A stretch of DNA of 64,000 nucleotides from Corynebacterium jeikeium (GTDB taxonomy: Bacteria > Actinomycetota > Actinomycetes > Mycobacteriales > Mycobacteriaceae), in the NCBI RefSeq assembly GCF_000738175.1, contig NZ_JFCH01000027.1, positions 1 to 64,000 of the forward strand, in the 5' to 3' direction. Under the pieces are notes generated by a model that had not been told where the DNA came from, ran no database searches, and saw only the letters and a program-made list of their open reading frames with translations. Below, piece by piece: positions 27,406 through 37,777 of this stretch (position 1 is the first letter of the stretch; the number at the start of each line of letters is the position of its first letter). The position numbers and the translations under genes are program-made.

Positions 27406-29262
27406 GTGAACAGTATGAACGCCATCCCATTGAGATCCGCCGTCACTACCCAAGGCCGCAACGCAGCCGGCGCCCGCGCCCTGTGGCGTGCGACAGGCAT
27501 GACGGACCAGGACTTTGAGAAGCCCATCATCGCCATCGCGAACTCATACACGCAGTTTGTACCGGGCCACGTGCACCTGAAGGACGTGGGAGACATCGTC
27601 GCTGACGCCATCCGCGAAGCCGGCGGCGTTCCCCGCGAGTTCAACACCATCGCCGTCGACGACGGCATCGCTATGGGACACGCGGGCATGCTCTACTCGC
27701 TGCCCAGTCGCGAGGTCATTTCTGACGCCGTCGAGTACATGGTCAACGGCCACGCCGCCGATGCGCTGGTGTGCATCTCCAACTGCGACAAGATCACGCC
27801 CGGCATGCTGAACGCCGCCATGCGTCTGAACATCCCGGTGGTGTTCGTCTCCGGCGGGCCGATGGAAGCTGGAAAAACGGTGGCAGTTGATGGTGTCGTG
27901 CAGGCTCCGACGGATCTCATTACCGCCATCTCCGCCTCCGCGTCCGACAAAGTCGACGCACAGGCGCTGCTGGAAGTTGAGTCCGCCGCCTGCCCGACGT
28001 GCGGCTCCTGCTCCGGCATGTTCACCGCCAACTCGATGAACTGTCTGACCGAGGCGCTTGGCCTGTCCCTGCCGGGCAATGGTTCTACCTTGGCGACTCA
28101 CGCCAAGCGGCGCGACCTGTTCACCAAGGCCGGCACCACCATCGTTGAGCTGTGTCGCCGCTACTACGGCGAGGGAGACGCCTCCGTCCTGCCGCGCAAC
28201 ATCGCCACCCGCGAGGCCTTCGAAAACGCCATGGCGCTGGACATGGCCATGGGCGGATCCTCCAACACCGTGCTGCACATCCTCGCAGCCGCCCAGGAGG
28301 GTGAGGTCGACTTCGACCTGCACTCCATCGACCAACTGTCCCGCGAAGTGCCGTGCCTGTCGAAGGTGTCCCCGAACTCCGACTACCACATGGAAGACGT
28401 CCACCGCGGAGGCGGCATCCCCGCCATCCTCGGCGAGCTCTACCGCGCCGGCAAGCTGAACGAAGGCGTGCACTCCGTTCACTCCGCCACGCTGAAGGAA
28501 TGGCTACTGTCCTGGGACATCCGCTCCGGGGCTGCAACTGAGGAAGCCATCGAGTTGTTCCACGCCGCTCCCGGCGGAGTCCGCACGACCAAGCCATTCA
28601 GCACTGAGAACCGTTGGTCCAGCTTGGACACCGACGCAGAGGGTGGCGTCATTCGCGATGTAGAGCATGCGTACACCGCCGATGGCGGTCTGGTTGTCCT
28701 CCGCGGCAACCTGGCCGAAGACGGCGCCGTGATCAAGGCCGCGGGTGTTGATCCATCGATCTGGCACTTCGAAGGCAAGGCACTGGTCGTCGAATCCCAA
28801 GAAGAAGCCGTGCGCGTGATCCTGGACAAGAAGGTCAAGCCGGGCCACGTCGTGGTCGTACGCTACGAAGGCCCCGCCGGCGGGCCGGGAATGCAGGAAA
28901 TGCTGCACCCGACCGCTTTCCTCAAGGGCGCGGGGCTCGGCAAGGAGTGCGCGCTGATCACCGACGGTCGTTTCTCCGGCGGCACATCCGGACTATCCGT
29001 CGGCCACATCTCCCCCGAGGCTGCGCACGGCGGCCTGATCGGCCTGGTCCGCGACGGGGATCCGATCACCATCGACGTGCACGAGCGCCGATTGGAGCTG
29101 AACATTTCCGACGAGGAGATCGAGCGCCGCCGCGCCGAGATGGAAGCTTCCGACAAGCCGTGGACTCCCACCACTCGCCAGCGCAAGGTCACCAAGGCGC
29201 TGCGCGCTTATGCCGCGATGGCAACCTCCGCTGACCGCGGAGCCGTCCGCGAGGTGAAGTAG
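27406..29262 (+). CDS. ilvD: Dihydroxy-acid dehydratase
   Basis: 618 residues, the long form. Iron-sulfur and metal motifs are visible: [33 protein letters not shown] and the C-terminal [21 protein letters not shown]. It dehydrates dihydroxyisovalerate and dihydroxymethylvalerate to the keto acids preceding valine and isoleucine. The GTG at 27406 has AAGAAGAGAG upstream; ATG 27415 is an alternative. It is in the same direction as mscCG and the PH-like gene, so all three may be one transcript, separate from ilvBNC on the other strand. Confidence 0.96.
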   Translation: MNSMNAIPLRSAVTTQGRNAAGARALWRATGMTDQDFEKPIIAIANSYTQFVPGHVHLKDVGDIVADAIREAGGVPREFNTIAVDDGIAMGHAGMLYSLPSREVISDAVEYMVNGHAADALVCISNCDKITPGMLNAAMRLNIPVVFVSGGPMEAGKTVAVDGVVQAPTDLITAISASASDKVDAQALLEVESAACPTCGSCSGMFTANSMNCLTEALGLSLPGNGSTLATHAKRRDLFTKAGTTIVELCRRYYGEGDASVLPRNIATREAFENAMALDMAMGGSSNTVLHILAAAQEGEVDFDLHSIDQLSREVPCLSKVSPNSDYHMEDVHRGGGIPAILGELYRAGKLNEGVHSVHSATLKEWLLSWDIRSGAATEEAIELFHAAPGGVRTTKPFSTENRWSSLDTDAEGGVIRDVEHAYTADGGLVVLRGNLAEDGAVIKAAGVDPSIWHFEGKALVVESQEEAVRVILDKKVKPGHVVVVRYEGPAGGPGMQEMLHPTAFLKGAGLGKECALITDGRFSGGTSGLSVGHISPEAAHGGLIGLVRDGDPITIDVHERRLELNISDEEIERRRAEMEASDKPWTPTTRQRKVTKALRAYAAMATSADRGAVREVK

Positions 29263-29423
29263 CCACCGCGCCGCCCGGCTGCCGACGCGCGCGGGGTCGT
29301 AGGCGTACGGTCGCACGTCCCAGCGGGCGCAGGCGGTGCTGACGGCTGACCGGCGGCGCTCCTGCCCCGCAAAGCCAGCATCCCCGGGGTCGCGGCCTCC
29401 CGCGCGGCCGTAGGCTGGAGGGC

Positions 29424-32400
29424 ATGCATGATTCACATCTCCAGCCCGATGCAGAACGCGCAGACTCCATCGCAGCCGAGGCTGACAGCGCCCGCCGGAG
29501 CCATAGTGGCGGCTCCACTGTCAGCAGCTACCACGCCGGCGGTGTCGGCAGCGCTCGCGGTAGCGGCGCCTGTGACTGCGCTGGCGACGATGGAATGATC
29601 CGCGTCCGCGACGCCCACCTGCGCAACCTCAAACACCAGGACGTCTCGCTGCCGCGCAACGCCCTGGTGGCGGTGACGGGCGTATCCGGGTCGGGGAAAT
29701 CTTCGCTGGCGTTTGGCACGCTGCACGGGGAGGCTCAGCGGCGGTATCTGGAATCGGTCGCACCGTTTGCGCGCCGACTAATCGGCGGGGCCGTCGACCC
29801 GCGGGTGGGATCCGTGGAGGGGCTGCCGCCGACTGTCGCGCTGCAACAGGGAGCGCAGGCGGGCGGGGCGCGCTCGACGGTGGGTACTGCATCGAACCTG
29901 TCGAACACGATCCGCCTGCTGTATTCCCGCTGCGGCGATTACCCGGCGGAAGTGCGCGAACGCCACGGCGGGCGTCTGGACTCGGACAGCTTCTCCCCTA
30001 ATACGACGGCAGGCATGTGCCCGGAGTGTCAGGGCACGGGCGTGGTGCATGAGCCGACGGAGGAGTCCATGGTTCCGGACCCGTCGCTTTCCATCGAAGA
30101 GGGTGCTATTGCCGCTTGGCCCGGCGCGTGGTTGGGGAAGAACTTCCACGATATTGTCGCGGAGCTCGGCTTCCCTATGGACATTCCGTGGCGAGATATC
30201 CCGCGGGCCGACCGGGATTGGATCCTTTTCACGGACGAGCGGCCGGTGGTGACGATCCACCCTCACCGGGGTGCGGACCAGATTCAGCGGACGTATGAGG
30301 GCACTTGGCGTTCGGTGGCCTCTTATCTGCGGAAGACGTTGGCGGAGACGGGTTCCGATTCCGCACGACGCCGCGTCCTGTCGTTTATGAAGTCTTCCCG
30401 CTGTGGGGTGTGCGACGGTCGTCGCCTTATTGTCGACGCCCTTTCCGTGGAATACCTCGACCTTCCCATCGATGCCCTTGGAGCGCTTCCTTTGGAGGAG
30501 GTTCTCTCTCGCTTCGCGGAGCGCCGTGCCTCTGTGTCCGCAGACACTGCCCGCGGACAGGACGGAATCCGCGCTACGCCAGCGCAGCGAGAGGCCGAGA
30601 GACGAGAGGCAACCGAAACCTCAGTAACTTCAGACACTGAGGCCGCAGAGGATGCTGCGGAGTCGCCAGCCGGCGAAGGTTCCAGCGCGGCCGCACCCGC
30701 GGGTGAGGATTCCAGCGCGGCCGCACCCGCAGGTGGGGATTCCAGCGCGGCCGCACCCGCGGGTGAGGATTCCAGCGCGGCCGCACCCGCGGGTGAGGAT
30801 TCCGCCAGCGCGGAGGCGGAGCGGATTCTGCTGGACCAGGCGATCCCTACGCTGGAGTCTGTGGTGGATCTCGGCTTGGGACATCTGAGCCTGGATCGTG
30901 CCACTTCCACCCTGTCGGCGGGTGAGCTGCAGCGGCTGCGGTTGGCGTCTCAGCTGCGGTCGGGACTTTTCGGAGTCGCATATGTTTTGGACGAGCCGTC
31001 CGCGGGGCTGCACCCCGAGGAGCGCCGCGCAGTGATGCGGCTGATCCGAGGTTTCCTGGACGCGGGCAATAGTGTCCTGCTGGTGGAGCACGACATGCAC
31101 CTGGTTGCGGAGGCCGACTGGATCGTCGACGTCGGCCCCGGCGCAGGCGAGCTCGGCGGAGAAATCCTCTACTCCGGCCCGGCCAAGCCTCAAACGCCGC
31201 ACGCATCTCAAACGCCGCACGCATCTCAAACGCCGGACACATCCCAAAACTCAGCGACTACTGCCGCTGCGGTCGGGGATCCCGGCCAGGGCACATTCCA
31301 GTTCCCGTCCGAAAGCGCGGGCCCGGCCGGTAATTCCAACGCGGCCGCAGACGCCAGCGCCGCCACAAACGCCAGCGCCGTCGCAAATGCGGGTCCGGGC
31401 GCCAACCAGAGTGCCAACGGCGCTGGCGCCGCTGAAGCCGACCGTGCTAACACTTGCCCTGACACTGGCGGCGCCGACAGGGCTGCCCTGGCGGGAATTG
31501 ACTGCCCCACCGGCCGAGCCCTCGCCGCCGGGCCGCTGAAACTGACCGCCGACGCCGACGCGCGCACCCCCTCCGGCACACTCAGCCTCACGGACATCAA
31601 CGAGCGCACCCTGAAAAGCCTCGACGTGGAATTCGGCCTCGGCACATTCACCGCGATCACGGGCGTCTCGGGCTCCGGCAAGTCCACGCTTCTGTACACG
31701 CTGGCCAACTCACTGCGCGAACGGGTTAAGACATCGGTCGACGACGGAGACGTGGCGTCAAAAAGTAAGGGCCCCGCAGAAAAAACAGGCTCCGCAAGAG
31801 CAACAACGGCCCAACTCAACGCTGACCTCAACTCAGACATTGCCATCAACCGGTTGGTGCAAATCTCACAGAAGCCCATCGGCCGGACACCCAGATCCTG
31901 CCTCGCAACCTACACCGGACTCTTCGACCGCGTACGGAAACTCTTCGCACAGACCGACGAAGCGAAACGGCGTGGCTGGACCGTCTCCCGGTTCTCGTAC
32001 AACGTCACCCAAGGACGCTGCCCCACCTGCAGTGGAGAAGGGCAAATTGAAGTCGAGCTAGTGTTCCTGCCCGGCAGCTACACTCCCTGTCCCGACTGTC
32101 ACGGCGCACGCTACAACTCTGAAACGCTGGAAGTCACCTGGAACGGGCGGACGATCGCGGACGTGCTGGAGCTCACCGTCGCTGAAGCGCGGGAGGTCTT
32201 CGCCGATGAAGAGGCAATCGCCCGGGCGCTGCGGGCTCTGTCGGCTGTCGGGTTGGATTACCTCCGGCTCGGGCAGCCGGCCACGGAGCTGTCCGGCGGC
32301 GAGGCCCAGCGAATCAAGTTGGCCACGGAGCTGCAGCGGGCTCAGCGGGGGCATACCGTGTACCTCATGGATGAGCCGACCACCGGCCTACACCCCGCGG

Positions 32401-32621
32401 ACGTGGATTTGCTGGTGACGGAACTCCAGCGGTTGGTCGACAACGGGAACACCGTGGTGGTTGTGGAGCATGACATGCGAGTTGCGGCTCAAGCGGACCG
32501 AGTGCTGGAAATGGGGCCGGGGGCCGGCGCGCGGGGCGGCCGGGTTGTCGCAGACGGAAGCCCCGCTGCAGTGGCTCAAACGGACACCGCGACGGGGCGT
32601 GTACTAGCGGAAAGGAGCTAG
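29424..32621 (+). CDS. UvrA-like ABC ATPase (class II UvrA paralog)
   Basis: 1065 residues. Two UvrA-type ATPase halves: Walker A GVSGSGKSSLAFG and GVSGSGKSTLLYT, signatures LSAGELQRLRLAS and LSGGEAQRIKLAT, Walker B VAYVLDEPSAGLHP and VYLMDEPTTGLHP. Zinc sites include CPECQGTG, CGVCDGR and CPTCSGEG...CPDCHGAR. It lacks the region expected for the UvrB-binding domain of true UvrA, so it is likely a UvrA2/drug-resistance paralog acting on damaged or drug-bound DNA. Two repeat-coded low-complexity inserts interrupt it (about residues 415-460 and 585-660). The ATG at 29424 is 7 nt after TAGGCT. Confidence 0.82.
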   Translation: MHDSHLQPDAERADSIAAEADSARRSHSGGSTVSSYHAGGVGSARGSGACDCAGDDGMIRVRDAHLRNLKHQDVSLPRNALVAVTGVSGSGKSSLAFGTLHGEAQRRYLESVAPFARRLIGGAVDPRVGSVEGLPPTVALQQGAQAGGARSTVGTASNLSNTIRLLYSRCGDYPAEVRERHGGRLDSDSFSPNTTAGMCPECQGTGVVHEPTEESMVPDPSLSIEEGAIAAWPGAWLGKNFHDIVAELGFPMDIPWRDIPRADRDWILFTDERPVVTIHPHRGADQIQRTYEGTWRSVASYLRKTLAETGSDSARRRVLSFMKSSRCGVCDGRRLIVDALSVEYLDLPIDALGALPLEEVLSRFAERRASVSADTARGQDGIRATPAQREAERREATETSVTSDTEAAEDAAESPAGEGSSAAAPAGEDSSAAAPAGGDSSAAAPAGEDSSAAAPAGEDSASAEAERILLDQAIPTLESVVDLGLGHLSLDRATSTLSAGELQRLRLASQLRSGLFGVAYVLDEPSAGLHPEERRAVMRLIRGFLDAGNSVLLVEHDMHLVAEADWIVDVGPGAGELGGEILYSGPAKPQTPHASQTPHASQTPDTSQNSATTAAAVGDPGQGTFQFPSESAGPAGNSNAAADASAATNASAVANAGPGANQSANGAGAAEADRANTCPDTGGADRAALAGIDCPTGRALAAGPLKLTADADARTPSGTLSLTDINERTLKSLDVEFGLGTFTAITGVSGSGKSTLLYTLANSLRERVKTSVDDGDVASKSKGPAEKTGSARATTAQLNADLNSDIAINRLVQISQKPIGRTPRSCLATYTGLFDRVRKLFAQTDEAKRRGWTVSRFSYNVTQGRCPTCSGEGQIEVELVFLPGSYTPCPDCHGARYNSETLEVTWNGRTIADVLELTVAEAREVFADEEAIARALRALSAVGLDYLRLGQPATELSGGEAQRIKLATELQRAQRGHTVYLMDEPTTGLHPADVDLLVTELQRLVDNGNTVVVVEHDMRVAAQADRVLEMGPGAGARGGRVVADGSPAAVAQTDTATGRVLAERS
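30681..30800 (+). repeat. 30-bp in-frame tandem repeat in the UvrA-like gene
   Basis: Four 30-bp units start at 30681, 30711, 30741 and 30771, each encoding about SSAAAPAGED. Nearly identical at DNA level, so recent expansion or homogenisation is likely. A second array of three 18-bp units (encoding SQTPHA) lies at 31189-31242 in the same gene. Confidence 0.9.
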
Positions 32622-34163
32622 TTAGTTGAACGGGTTGCCTCCGCCGACGCCGAGCCACAGCCCGGCGGTGGCCGCCGCTGCGACTACGAAGAAAATCCAT
32701 GCAGACGCCAACGGTCGGGTTGCCCATCCCCTACTGCGGTCGAGGCTGATCCGGCCGGGGCCGAGGAAGATGAGGCTTATTGACGCCACCGTCAGCGCCG
32801 CCCACAGTTGGACGTGAGGGTTCAGGCCGTATGGCCATAGGGTTCCCTGGAAGCTGTCAAGGTTGTGGAACGCCATAAATCCGCCGACGATAGTGGCGAG
32901 TGCCGCACCGAATGGTGTGACGAGGCCGAGGAGCAGTAGCCCGCCGGCGACAACCTCCGCGACGGGGATGCCGATGGCGAGGATGTCGGTGAAGTTGTAG
33001 TTCTCCAGCTGGCTCTGGAATATGTCGACGCCCGGGTCTCCGCCGAAGGCGAACAGCGTCTGCAGGCCGCGTACCAAGAGGTACGCGCCCAGCACCGCGC
33101 GCAGGATGAACAGTCCGAAGCTGGTGGTACCGCGCTTAACTTCCGCGACTGCGCCCGTGCCCGCGCCAGTCACACCAGCATCAGCAGCCCCAGCGGCCGC
33201 GCCGGCAACACTTGCGCCCGCCGTGCTGCGGTCAGTGTCCGCGTCAGTCACACCAGCATCAGCAGCCCCAGCGGCCGCGCCTGCGCCGCCAGTCCCAGTT
33301 GCCGTGTCAGCGTCAGTCACACCAGCATCCGCGCCGGCAACACTTGCGCCCGCCGTGCTGCGGTCAGTGTCCGCGCCAGCAGTTGTGCCCGCGCCGACCA
33401 CTCCAGCCCCAGCGCCAGCGGCCGCGCCTGCGCCGCCAGTCCCAGCGGCTGTGTCAGCGTCAGTCACACCAGCATCAGCAGCCCCAGCATCCGCGCCGGC
33501 GATACCCGCGCCCGCCGCGCTGCGGTCAGTGTCCGCGCCATTCTTCGCCTGTCGGATGAAGGCCTGATCGTTGGTTGAAGCGGTGGCCTGCTCCGCCGGG
33601 TTGGCGTCATCAACCTTGCCCCAACGGTCGGACGCGCCGCTGGCCGCGCTCGCATCAGCGCGAGTGCCCGCAGCAGACTGGGAGGAATCCAGCTTCGACA
33701 GATCCACTTCCGGCTCCGGCGGGCGGCTTTCAATACGCTGCGGACGCGCCCGGCCAAGCACTGCATAAATGTCCCGCTTGGCTGGCTTTTCCTCTACAGA
33801 GGCCTCAGCCTCTGGGGCCTCTGCCCCTGGAATTTCAGCCGAAGCATCGGCCGACGCGTCCGACTCGGCCGGCACTGGCTTCCTCGCCGACTTCGCCTCT
33901 CCCTCGGAAACCTTCCCCCGCTCTGGAGCTTCGGGCTTGGCATCCTCTGCTGCTGACGATTCCACGGTTTCCCCGCCGACAGGTTCCTCGCCGGGCTTGT
34001 CGATTTTGGTCGCCTTGGCGGGCGGTGTGACGTCAGCGGGCTTCTGCGCGTCCCGACGGTAGACGGGCACGTCGATATCGTTGTTCAGGTCATCCGCTAG
34101 ATCATCCGCGGAGTTGCCGAACAAAGCGTCGTCTGGACTGTTGGGCTTCGCGTTGTTATTCAC
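32622..34163 (-). CDS. DoxX-family membrane protein with long disordered N-terminus
   Basis: About 513 residues. The first ~340 are disordered and repeat-rich, first acidic, then Ala/Gly/Thr/Asp repeats (about 120-330). The C-terminal ~170 are a DoxX domain with four helices (FILRAVLGAYLLVRGLQTLFAFG, AEVVAGGLLLLGLVTPFG, and others). Synteny points to M. tuberculosis Rv3005c, known to form a membrane complex with SodA and SseA for redox protection. GTG 34163 is chosen because TAGTCT ends 7 nt upstream. Its stop codon abuts that of the convergent UvrA-like gene with no spacer. Confidence 0.82.
   Translation of the reverse strand: MNNNAKPNSPDDALFGNSADDLADDLNNDIDVPVYRRDAQKPADVTPPAKATKIDKPGEEPVGGETVESSAAEDAKPEAPERGKVSEGEAKSARKPVPAESDASADASAEIPGAEAPEAEASVEEKPAKRDIYAVLGRARPQRIESRPPEPEVDLSKLDSSQSAAGTRADASAASGASDRWGKVDDANPAEQATASTNDQAFIRQAKNGADTDRSAAGAGIAGADAGAADAGVTDADTAAGTGGAGAAAGAGAGVVGAGTTAGADTDRSTAGASVAGADAGVTDADTATGTGGAGAAAGAADAGVTDADTDRSTAGASVAGAAAGAADAGVTGAGTGAVAEVKRGTTSFGLFILRAVLGAYLLVRGLQTLFAFGGDPGVDIFQSQLENYNFTDILAIGIPVAEVVAGGLLLLGLVTPFGAALATIVGGFMAFHNLDSFQGTLWPYGLNPHVQLWAALTVASISLIFLGPGRISLDRSRGWATRPLASAWIFFVVAAAATAGLWLGVGGGNPFN
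33156..33540 (-). repeat. Long in-frame repeat region in the DoxX gene
   Basis: A mosaic of repeated words encoding variants of STAGASVAGADAGVTDAD and GTGGAGAAAG, in several incomplete copies of about 70-110 bp. The DNA copies are highly similar, so this stretch is likely variable between strains. Confidence 0.8.
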
Positions 34164-34330
34164 GCACCCCAGACTATTCTGACCAGCGCGATTTCCGCGG
34201 GAGGTCGCTCGGCATGTCTTGGATGCCATACTCCATCGGCTGTGTTCGCACTGACCAGCTGCTGTTCTGGCGATTCCGGCCGGTCCGATAGTTCCGGCGA
34301 GCCCGGCGGGTCCGACAGTGTCAGTCGCAG

Positions 34331-35848
34331 CTAGCTGAGCTTCTTAGCGATCAGCTGGTTCACCTGTGCGGGGTCTGCCTTGCCCTTGGTGGCCTTCATA
34401 ACGGCACCGACAATCGCGCCGGTGACCTTCTTATTGCCCGCGCGGTACTTTTCGACGATGTCCGGGTTTGCGGCCAGGGCTTCGTCGACTGCCGCTTCGA
34501 TGGCGCCGTCATCGCGCACGACTTCCAGGCCGCGCGCTGCGACGACCTCGTCGACGTCGCCTTCGCCTGCCAGTACTCCGTCGACTGCTTGCCGTGCAAG
34601 CTTGGTGGTGAGCTTGCCTTCGTTTACTAGTGACGCCACCCGCGCCACCTGAGCCGGCGTGATGTCTAGACCGGTAAGCTCCACGCCTTGTTCGTTTGCC
34701 TTACCCGCGAGGTAGGAAACCCACCAGGAGCGAGCTTCGTCGGGCTTGGCGCCTGCTTCGACGGTGTCGACCACTAGATCCAGGGCACCGGCGTTGACGA
34801 GGTCGCGCATTTCCTCGTCCTTCAGACCCCATTCCTCCTGGATGCGGGCACGGCGGATCCACGGCATTTCCGGCAGGGTGGCGCGGATTTCTTCGACCCA
34901 CTCGGCGGGGGCCAGTACGGGCGGCAGATCCGGGTCGTTGAAGTAGCGGTAGTCCGCCATGGTTTCCTTCGGGCGTCCCTTGGAAGTGGTGCCGTCAGTT
35001 TCCTGGTAGTGGCGGGTTTCCTGAACGATCTCCACGTCGTTGACAAGGCAGGCTGCTTGGCGCTGCATTTCAAAGCGTACGGCCTGTTCGACGGACTTCA
35101 GCGAGTTGATGTTCTTCGTTTCGGTGCGCGTGCCGTATTCGGTGGTGCCGACGGGGCGCAGGGACAGGTTGGAGTCTACGCGCATGGAGCCTTGGTCCAT
35201 GCGTGCGTCGGATACGCCGAGTGCCTTGACGAGGTCGCGCAGTGCGGAGACGTATGCCTTCGCAACTTCTGGTGCGCGTTCGCCGGCACCTTCGATCGGC
35301 TTGGTCACAATTTCAATCAGCGGCACGCCTGCGCGGTTGCAGTCCACCAGGGAGGCGGTGGCGCCGTGGATGCGGCCGTCTGCGCCGCCGAGGTGGGTCA
35401 GCTTGCCGGTGTCTTCTTCCATGTGGGCGCGTTCAATCTCCACGCGCCATTCGGTACCGTCTTCCAGTACGACGTCGAGGTATCCGTCGTAAGCGATGGG
35501 CTCGTCGTACTGGGAAATCTGGTAGTTCTTCGGCTGGTCTGGGTAGAAGTAGTTCTTGCGTGCGAAGCGGGACTTCGGAGCAATATCGCAGTTCAGCGCC
35601 AGGCCGATCTTAATGGCCCATTCCACGCCGAGTTTGTTTACGACGGGCAGCGCGCCCGGTAGGCCGAGGCTGCATGGGTCGACGTTGCTGTTTGGTGCGT
35701 CGCCGAATTCCGCGGAGGACGTGGAGAACATTTTCGTCTTCGTGGCGAGTTCGACGTGAACTTCCATGCCCATTACCGGGTCGAAGCGCTCCAGCACTTC
35801 GTCGAAGTCCATCACATCATCGGAGTAATCGTAGACAGGCGCAGTCAT
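34331..35848 (-). CDS. gatB: Aspartyl/glutamyl-tRNA amidotransferase subunit B
   Basis: 505 residues from ATG 35848. GatB motifs: [43 protein letters not shown] and DMRVDSNLS-like [14 protein letters not shown], ending in the GatB/Yqey tail ([25 protein letters not shown]). With GatA and GatC it converts Glu-tRNA(Gln) and Asp-tRNA(Asn) to the amides. The start is fixed by TAAGAT (35856-35861) exactly 7 nt upstream; frames extending to 36271 overlap the next gene and are not supported. It is separated from gatCA by pfkA and others, as in relatives. Confidence 0.95.
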   Translation of the reverse strand: MTAPVYDYSDDVMDFDEVLERFDPVMGMEVHVELATKTKMFSTSSAEFGDAPNSNVDPCSLGLPGALPVVNKLGVEWAIKIGLALNCDIAPKSRFARKNYFYPDQPKNYQISQYDEPIAYDGYLDVVLEDGTEWRVEIERAHMEEDTGKLTHLGGADGRIHGATASLVDCNRAGVPLIEIVTKPIEGAGERAPEVAKAYVSALRDLVKALGVSDARMDQGSMRVDSNLSLRPVGTTEYGTRTETKNINSLKSVEQAVRFEMQRQAACLVNDVEIVQETRHYQETDGTTSKGRPKETMADYRYFNDPDLPPVLAPAEWVEEIRATLPEMPWIRRARIQEEWGLKDEEMRDLVNAGALDLVVDTVEAGAKPDEARSWWVSYLAGKANEQGVELTGLDITPAQVARVASLVNEGKLTTKLARQAVDGVLAGEGDVDEVVAARGLEVVRDDGAIEAAVDEALAANPDIVEKYRAGNKKVTGAIVGAVMKATKGKADPAQVNQLIAKKLS

Positions 35849-35907
35849 GCCAGCCATCTTAATACGTCCCCGTGGCTGTGTGGCGTTAGGGTCGCTGGGC
35901 GCCCGCG

Positions 35908-36052
35908 GCCGCGCCTCCGCGCACCTCCCACGCATTTCAGCGCGCCAATGGCCACCTACGCACCTTTTCGGGCACCCCGGCACCTCCCAACGCGTCAGCA
36001 CCGCCGCTGCGTCAACGCAGCCGCGCCTCCGCACACCTCCCTCGCATTTCAG
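35908..36052. repeat. Direct repeat of about 33 bp, two copies 112 bp apart
   Basis: Copies start at 35908 and 36020; both read GCCGCGCCTCCGC then CACCTCCC.CGCATTTCAG-like words. They lie between the gatB start and the stop codon of the HNH gene at 36058, again on the 3' side of a minus-strand gene. Confidence 0.6.
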
Positions 36053-36057
36053 CACCC

Positions 36058-37425
36058 CTAGTCCTTCCATCCACGATGTGCGCCTGGTCCCCGCTCCCCG
36101 CGTCCCGGCGGTTCCAGCGGTTCCCCGCGTCCCGGCGGTTCCAGCGGTTCCCCGAGTTCCGGCGGTTCCCCGCGTCCCGGCGGGCTCGGCGGCAGCCAGG
36201 TGACGCGCCCGTGCTCGCGCACCATCCGCCCGCGGCCGCGTTGCCCGTTCACGCCGTTGTGGTACGGGCACAGGAGTGTCATATTTTCAGGGTTCGTTTC
36301 TCCGCCTTTCGCAAATTCCTGCAGGTGGTGAACTTGGCATTCACTCGCCGGACGCCCACAGCCCGGCCAGGCGCATCGCGTCGTTTCGGCTTCCAGCATT
36401 CGGCGCTGTTTTGATGACGCCAACCGCTTCACCCTGTACAAATTCACCGGCCCTTGCTCCGGAGCTATCAGGGTGACGCAATCCCCATCTTTCAGTACCT
36501 CGCCGGCCACGTAAGCCGCAACCTCCGCGCCGGCCGAGCCCGCTGAGGTGCTGCCTGCCACACCGGCTGAACTCGCCGTAAGCGCCGTCTCCGCCGCTCT
36601 GGCCGCCTCCGCCGAGGTGCTGCCTGCCACCCCGGCTGAACTCGCCGTAAACGCCGTCTCCGCCGCTCTGGCCGCCTCCGCCGAGGTGCTGCCTGCCACG
36701 GCTGCGTCGGCGATTGAAGTGTCGGCAATTGGCATGGATAGCTGGCTGGGAAACACAGCGTCTTCTAAACGACGGGCGACGTATTCCGCCCCGGTGAGGA
36801 CGGCCCCGTTGGTGGCACGCAACTCGATCTCATCCCCTTGTCCACTGAGTACCTGAATGTAGTCATCCAGGCTGACCACAACGTTGGTGGTCAGCGTGCT
36901 GCGTTGAATGGTGCGATTCTCCGTGAGCCATGCCAGTGGGTCCAGACGTGCAGACTCCCAGATCTCCGACATGCGGTGCGACGGCCCCGTGAACTGGATG
37001 GTGGTCTTCGTGCCGTGCATGATCCGGCGTCCTCCGTCGTCGGGAACCCGAGGCCCCTGCATTTCCCGCCGCAGCTGCGTCGCCCGGCGCGAAATCGCTG
37101 CATAGTCTCCAGCGGTATTGCATAGCGCTTCGGTGAACACATAACGCTGTTTGATCCCCAGCGTCCGTGCTCGTTCGGCGATCAGTATCAGCACATCCAG
37201 ACCGTGTCCGTTGCGCTGGGCGGCTTCCAGCGCCCGCTTTTTATAACGCGAGTACGCCGCCCCGGAGAAGTGTTCCGCGGCCCGCGCCACGCTCCGCGCA
37301 TACTCGCGTTCCAGCGGCAGCTGCTCGGCGGGCGTGCCAATGGCTTCTGTCAGCAGCTCCACGCCGTGGCTCTGCGCGTCCGCCACTTGGCGCTTGAGCT
37401 CCGCGAGCTGCTGCAACTTTTCCAT
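36058..37425 (-). CDS. DUF222/HNH endonuclease domain protein (13E12 repeat-like)
   Basis: 455 residues. An N-terminal DUF222-like helical region ([18 protein letters not shown]...) is followed by a C-terminal HNH nuclease motif: [21 protein letters not shown], then [15 protein letters not shown]. The family resembles the 13E12-repeat proteins abundant in mycobacteria and corynebacteria, of unknown role. A 69-bp tandem repeat encodes part of the middle (about residues 245-295), and the last ~50 residues are Pro/Glu/Gly repeats. ATG 37425 lies 7 nt after TAGCGT, marking the start. The HNH cysteines and histidines are intact. Confidence 0.82.
   Translation of the reverse strand: MEKLQQLAELKRQVADAQSHGVELLTEAIGTPAEQLPLEREYARSVARAAEHFSGAAYSRYKKRALEAAQRNGHGLDVLILIAERARTLGIKQRYVFTEALCNTAGDYAAISRRATQLRREMQGPRVPDDGGRRIMHGTKTTIQFTGPSHRMSEIWESARLDPLAWLTENRTIQRSTLTTNVVVSLDDYIQVLSGQGDEIELRATNGAVLTGAEYVARRLEDAVFPSQLSMPIADTSIADAAVAGSTSAEAARAAETAFTASSAGVAGSTSAEAARAAETALTASSAGVAGSTSAGSAGAEVAAYVAGEVLKDGDCVTLIAPEQGPVNLYRVKRLASSKQRRMLEAETTRCAWPGCGRPASECQVHHLQEFAKGGETNPENMTLLCPYHNGVNGQRGRGRMVREHGRVTWLPPSPPGRGEPPELGEPLEPPGRGEPLEPPGRGERGPGAHRGWKD
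36545..36699 (-). repeat. 69-bp in-frame tandem repeat in the HNH gene
   Basis: Two units with a 69-bp period start at 36545 and 36614, with a partial third from 36683. They encode an Ala/Thr/Ser-rich segment ([10 protein letters not shown]...SSAGVAGST). The units differ at few positions. Confidence 0.85.
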
Positions 37426-37438
37426 GCCCCGAACGCTA

Positions 37439-37777
37439 AACCATGCGCAAAATCTTTGCCCCGCACCGCGCGACCACCTGTGGATAACTCGCCCCCTTTG
37501 CCAGCGTTTTCCACAGGCTTTTCAATTCCCCCTTGACAATCCTCCGCCAGGCGTGCTGTACGAAGCGCGCATCCCCAGCATGCGACGCTTGCCACTAAAC
37601 GCACGATTGCCCGGCTCTGCCCAGCACCGCCCGGCGTTGGCTAAACGCCGGACATACAGCGCGCCCTGCCTGTGGCGCCTGGCTCTGTCGACATTGCGCC
37701 GCGCCAGGCTGCTCGCGCGCCTCCGCCGCCCTGCACCCCTTCGGCGTCCGCGGCGTCTGTGATGTCCGCGGCGTCCG
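37439..37777. other. Intergenic region between the HNH gene and pfkA
   Basis: About 340 bp without a supported gene. It holds the upstream side of the HNH promoter (TAGCGT at 37433-37438) and the 3' flank of pfkA. Short frames here have no start signals or recognisable domains, and no clear terminator hairpin with a T-run was found. Confidence 0.5.

Noticed and set aside
35849-36271. N-terminal extension of gatB
   Set aside because: It consists of repeat-coded Ala/Gly/Thr, overlaps the HNH gene, and the promoter hexamer at 35856-35861 places the start at 35848.
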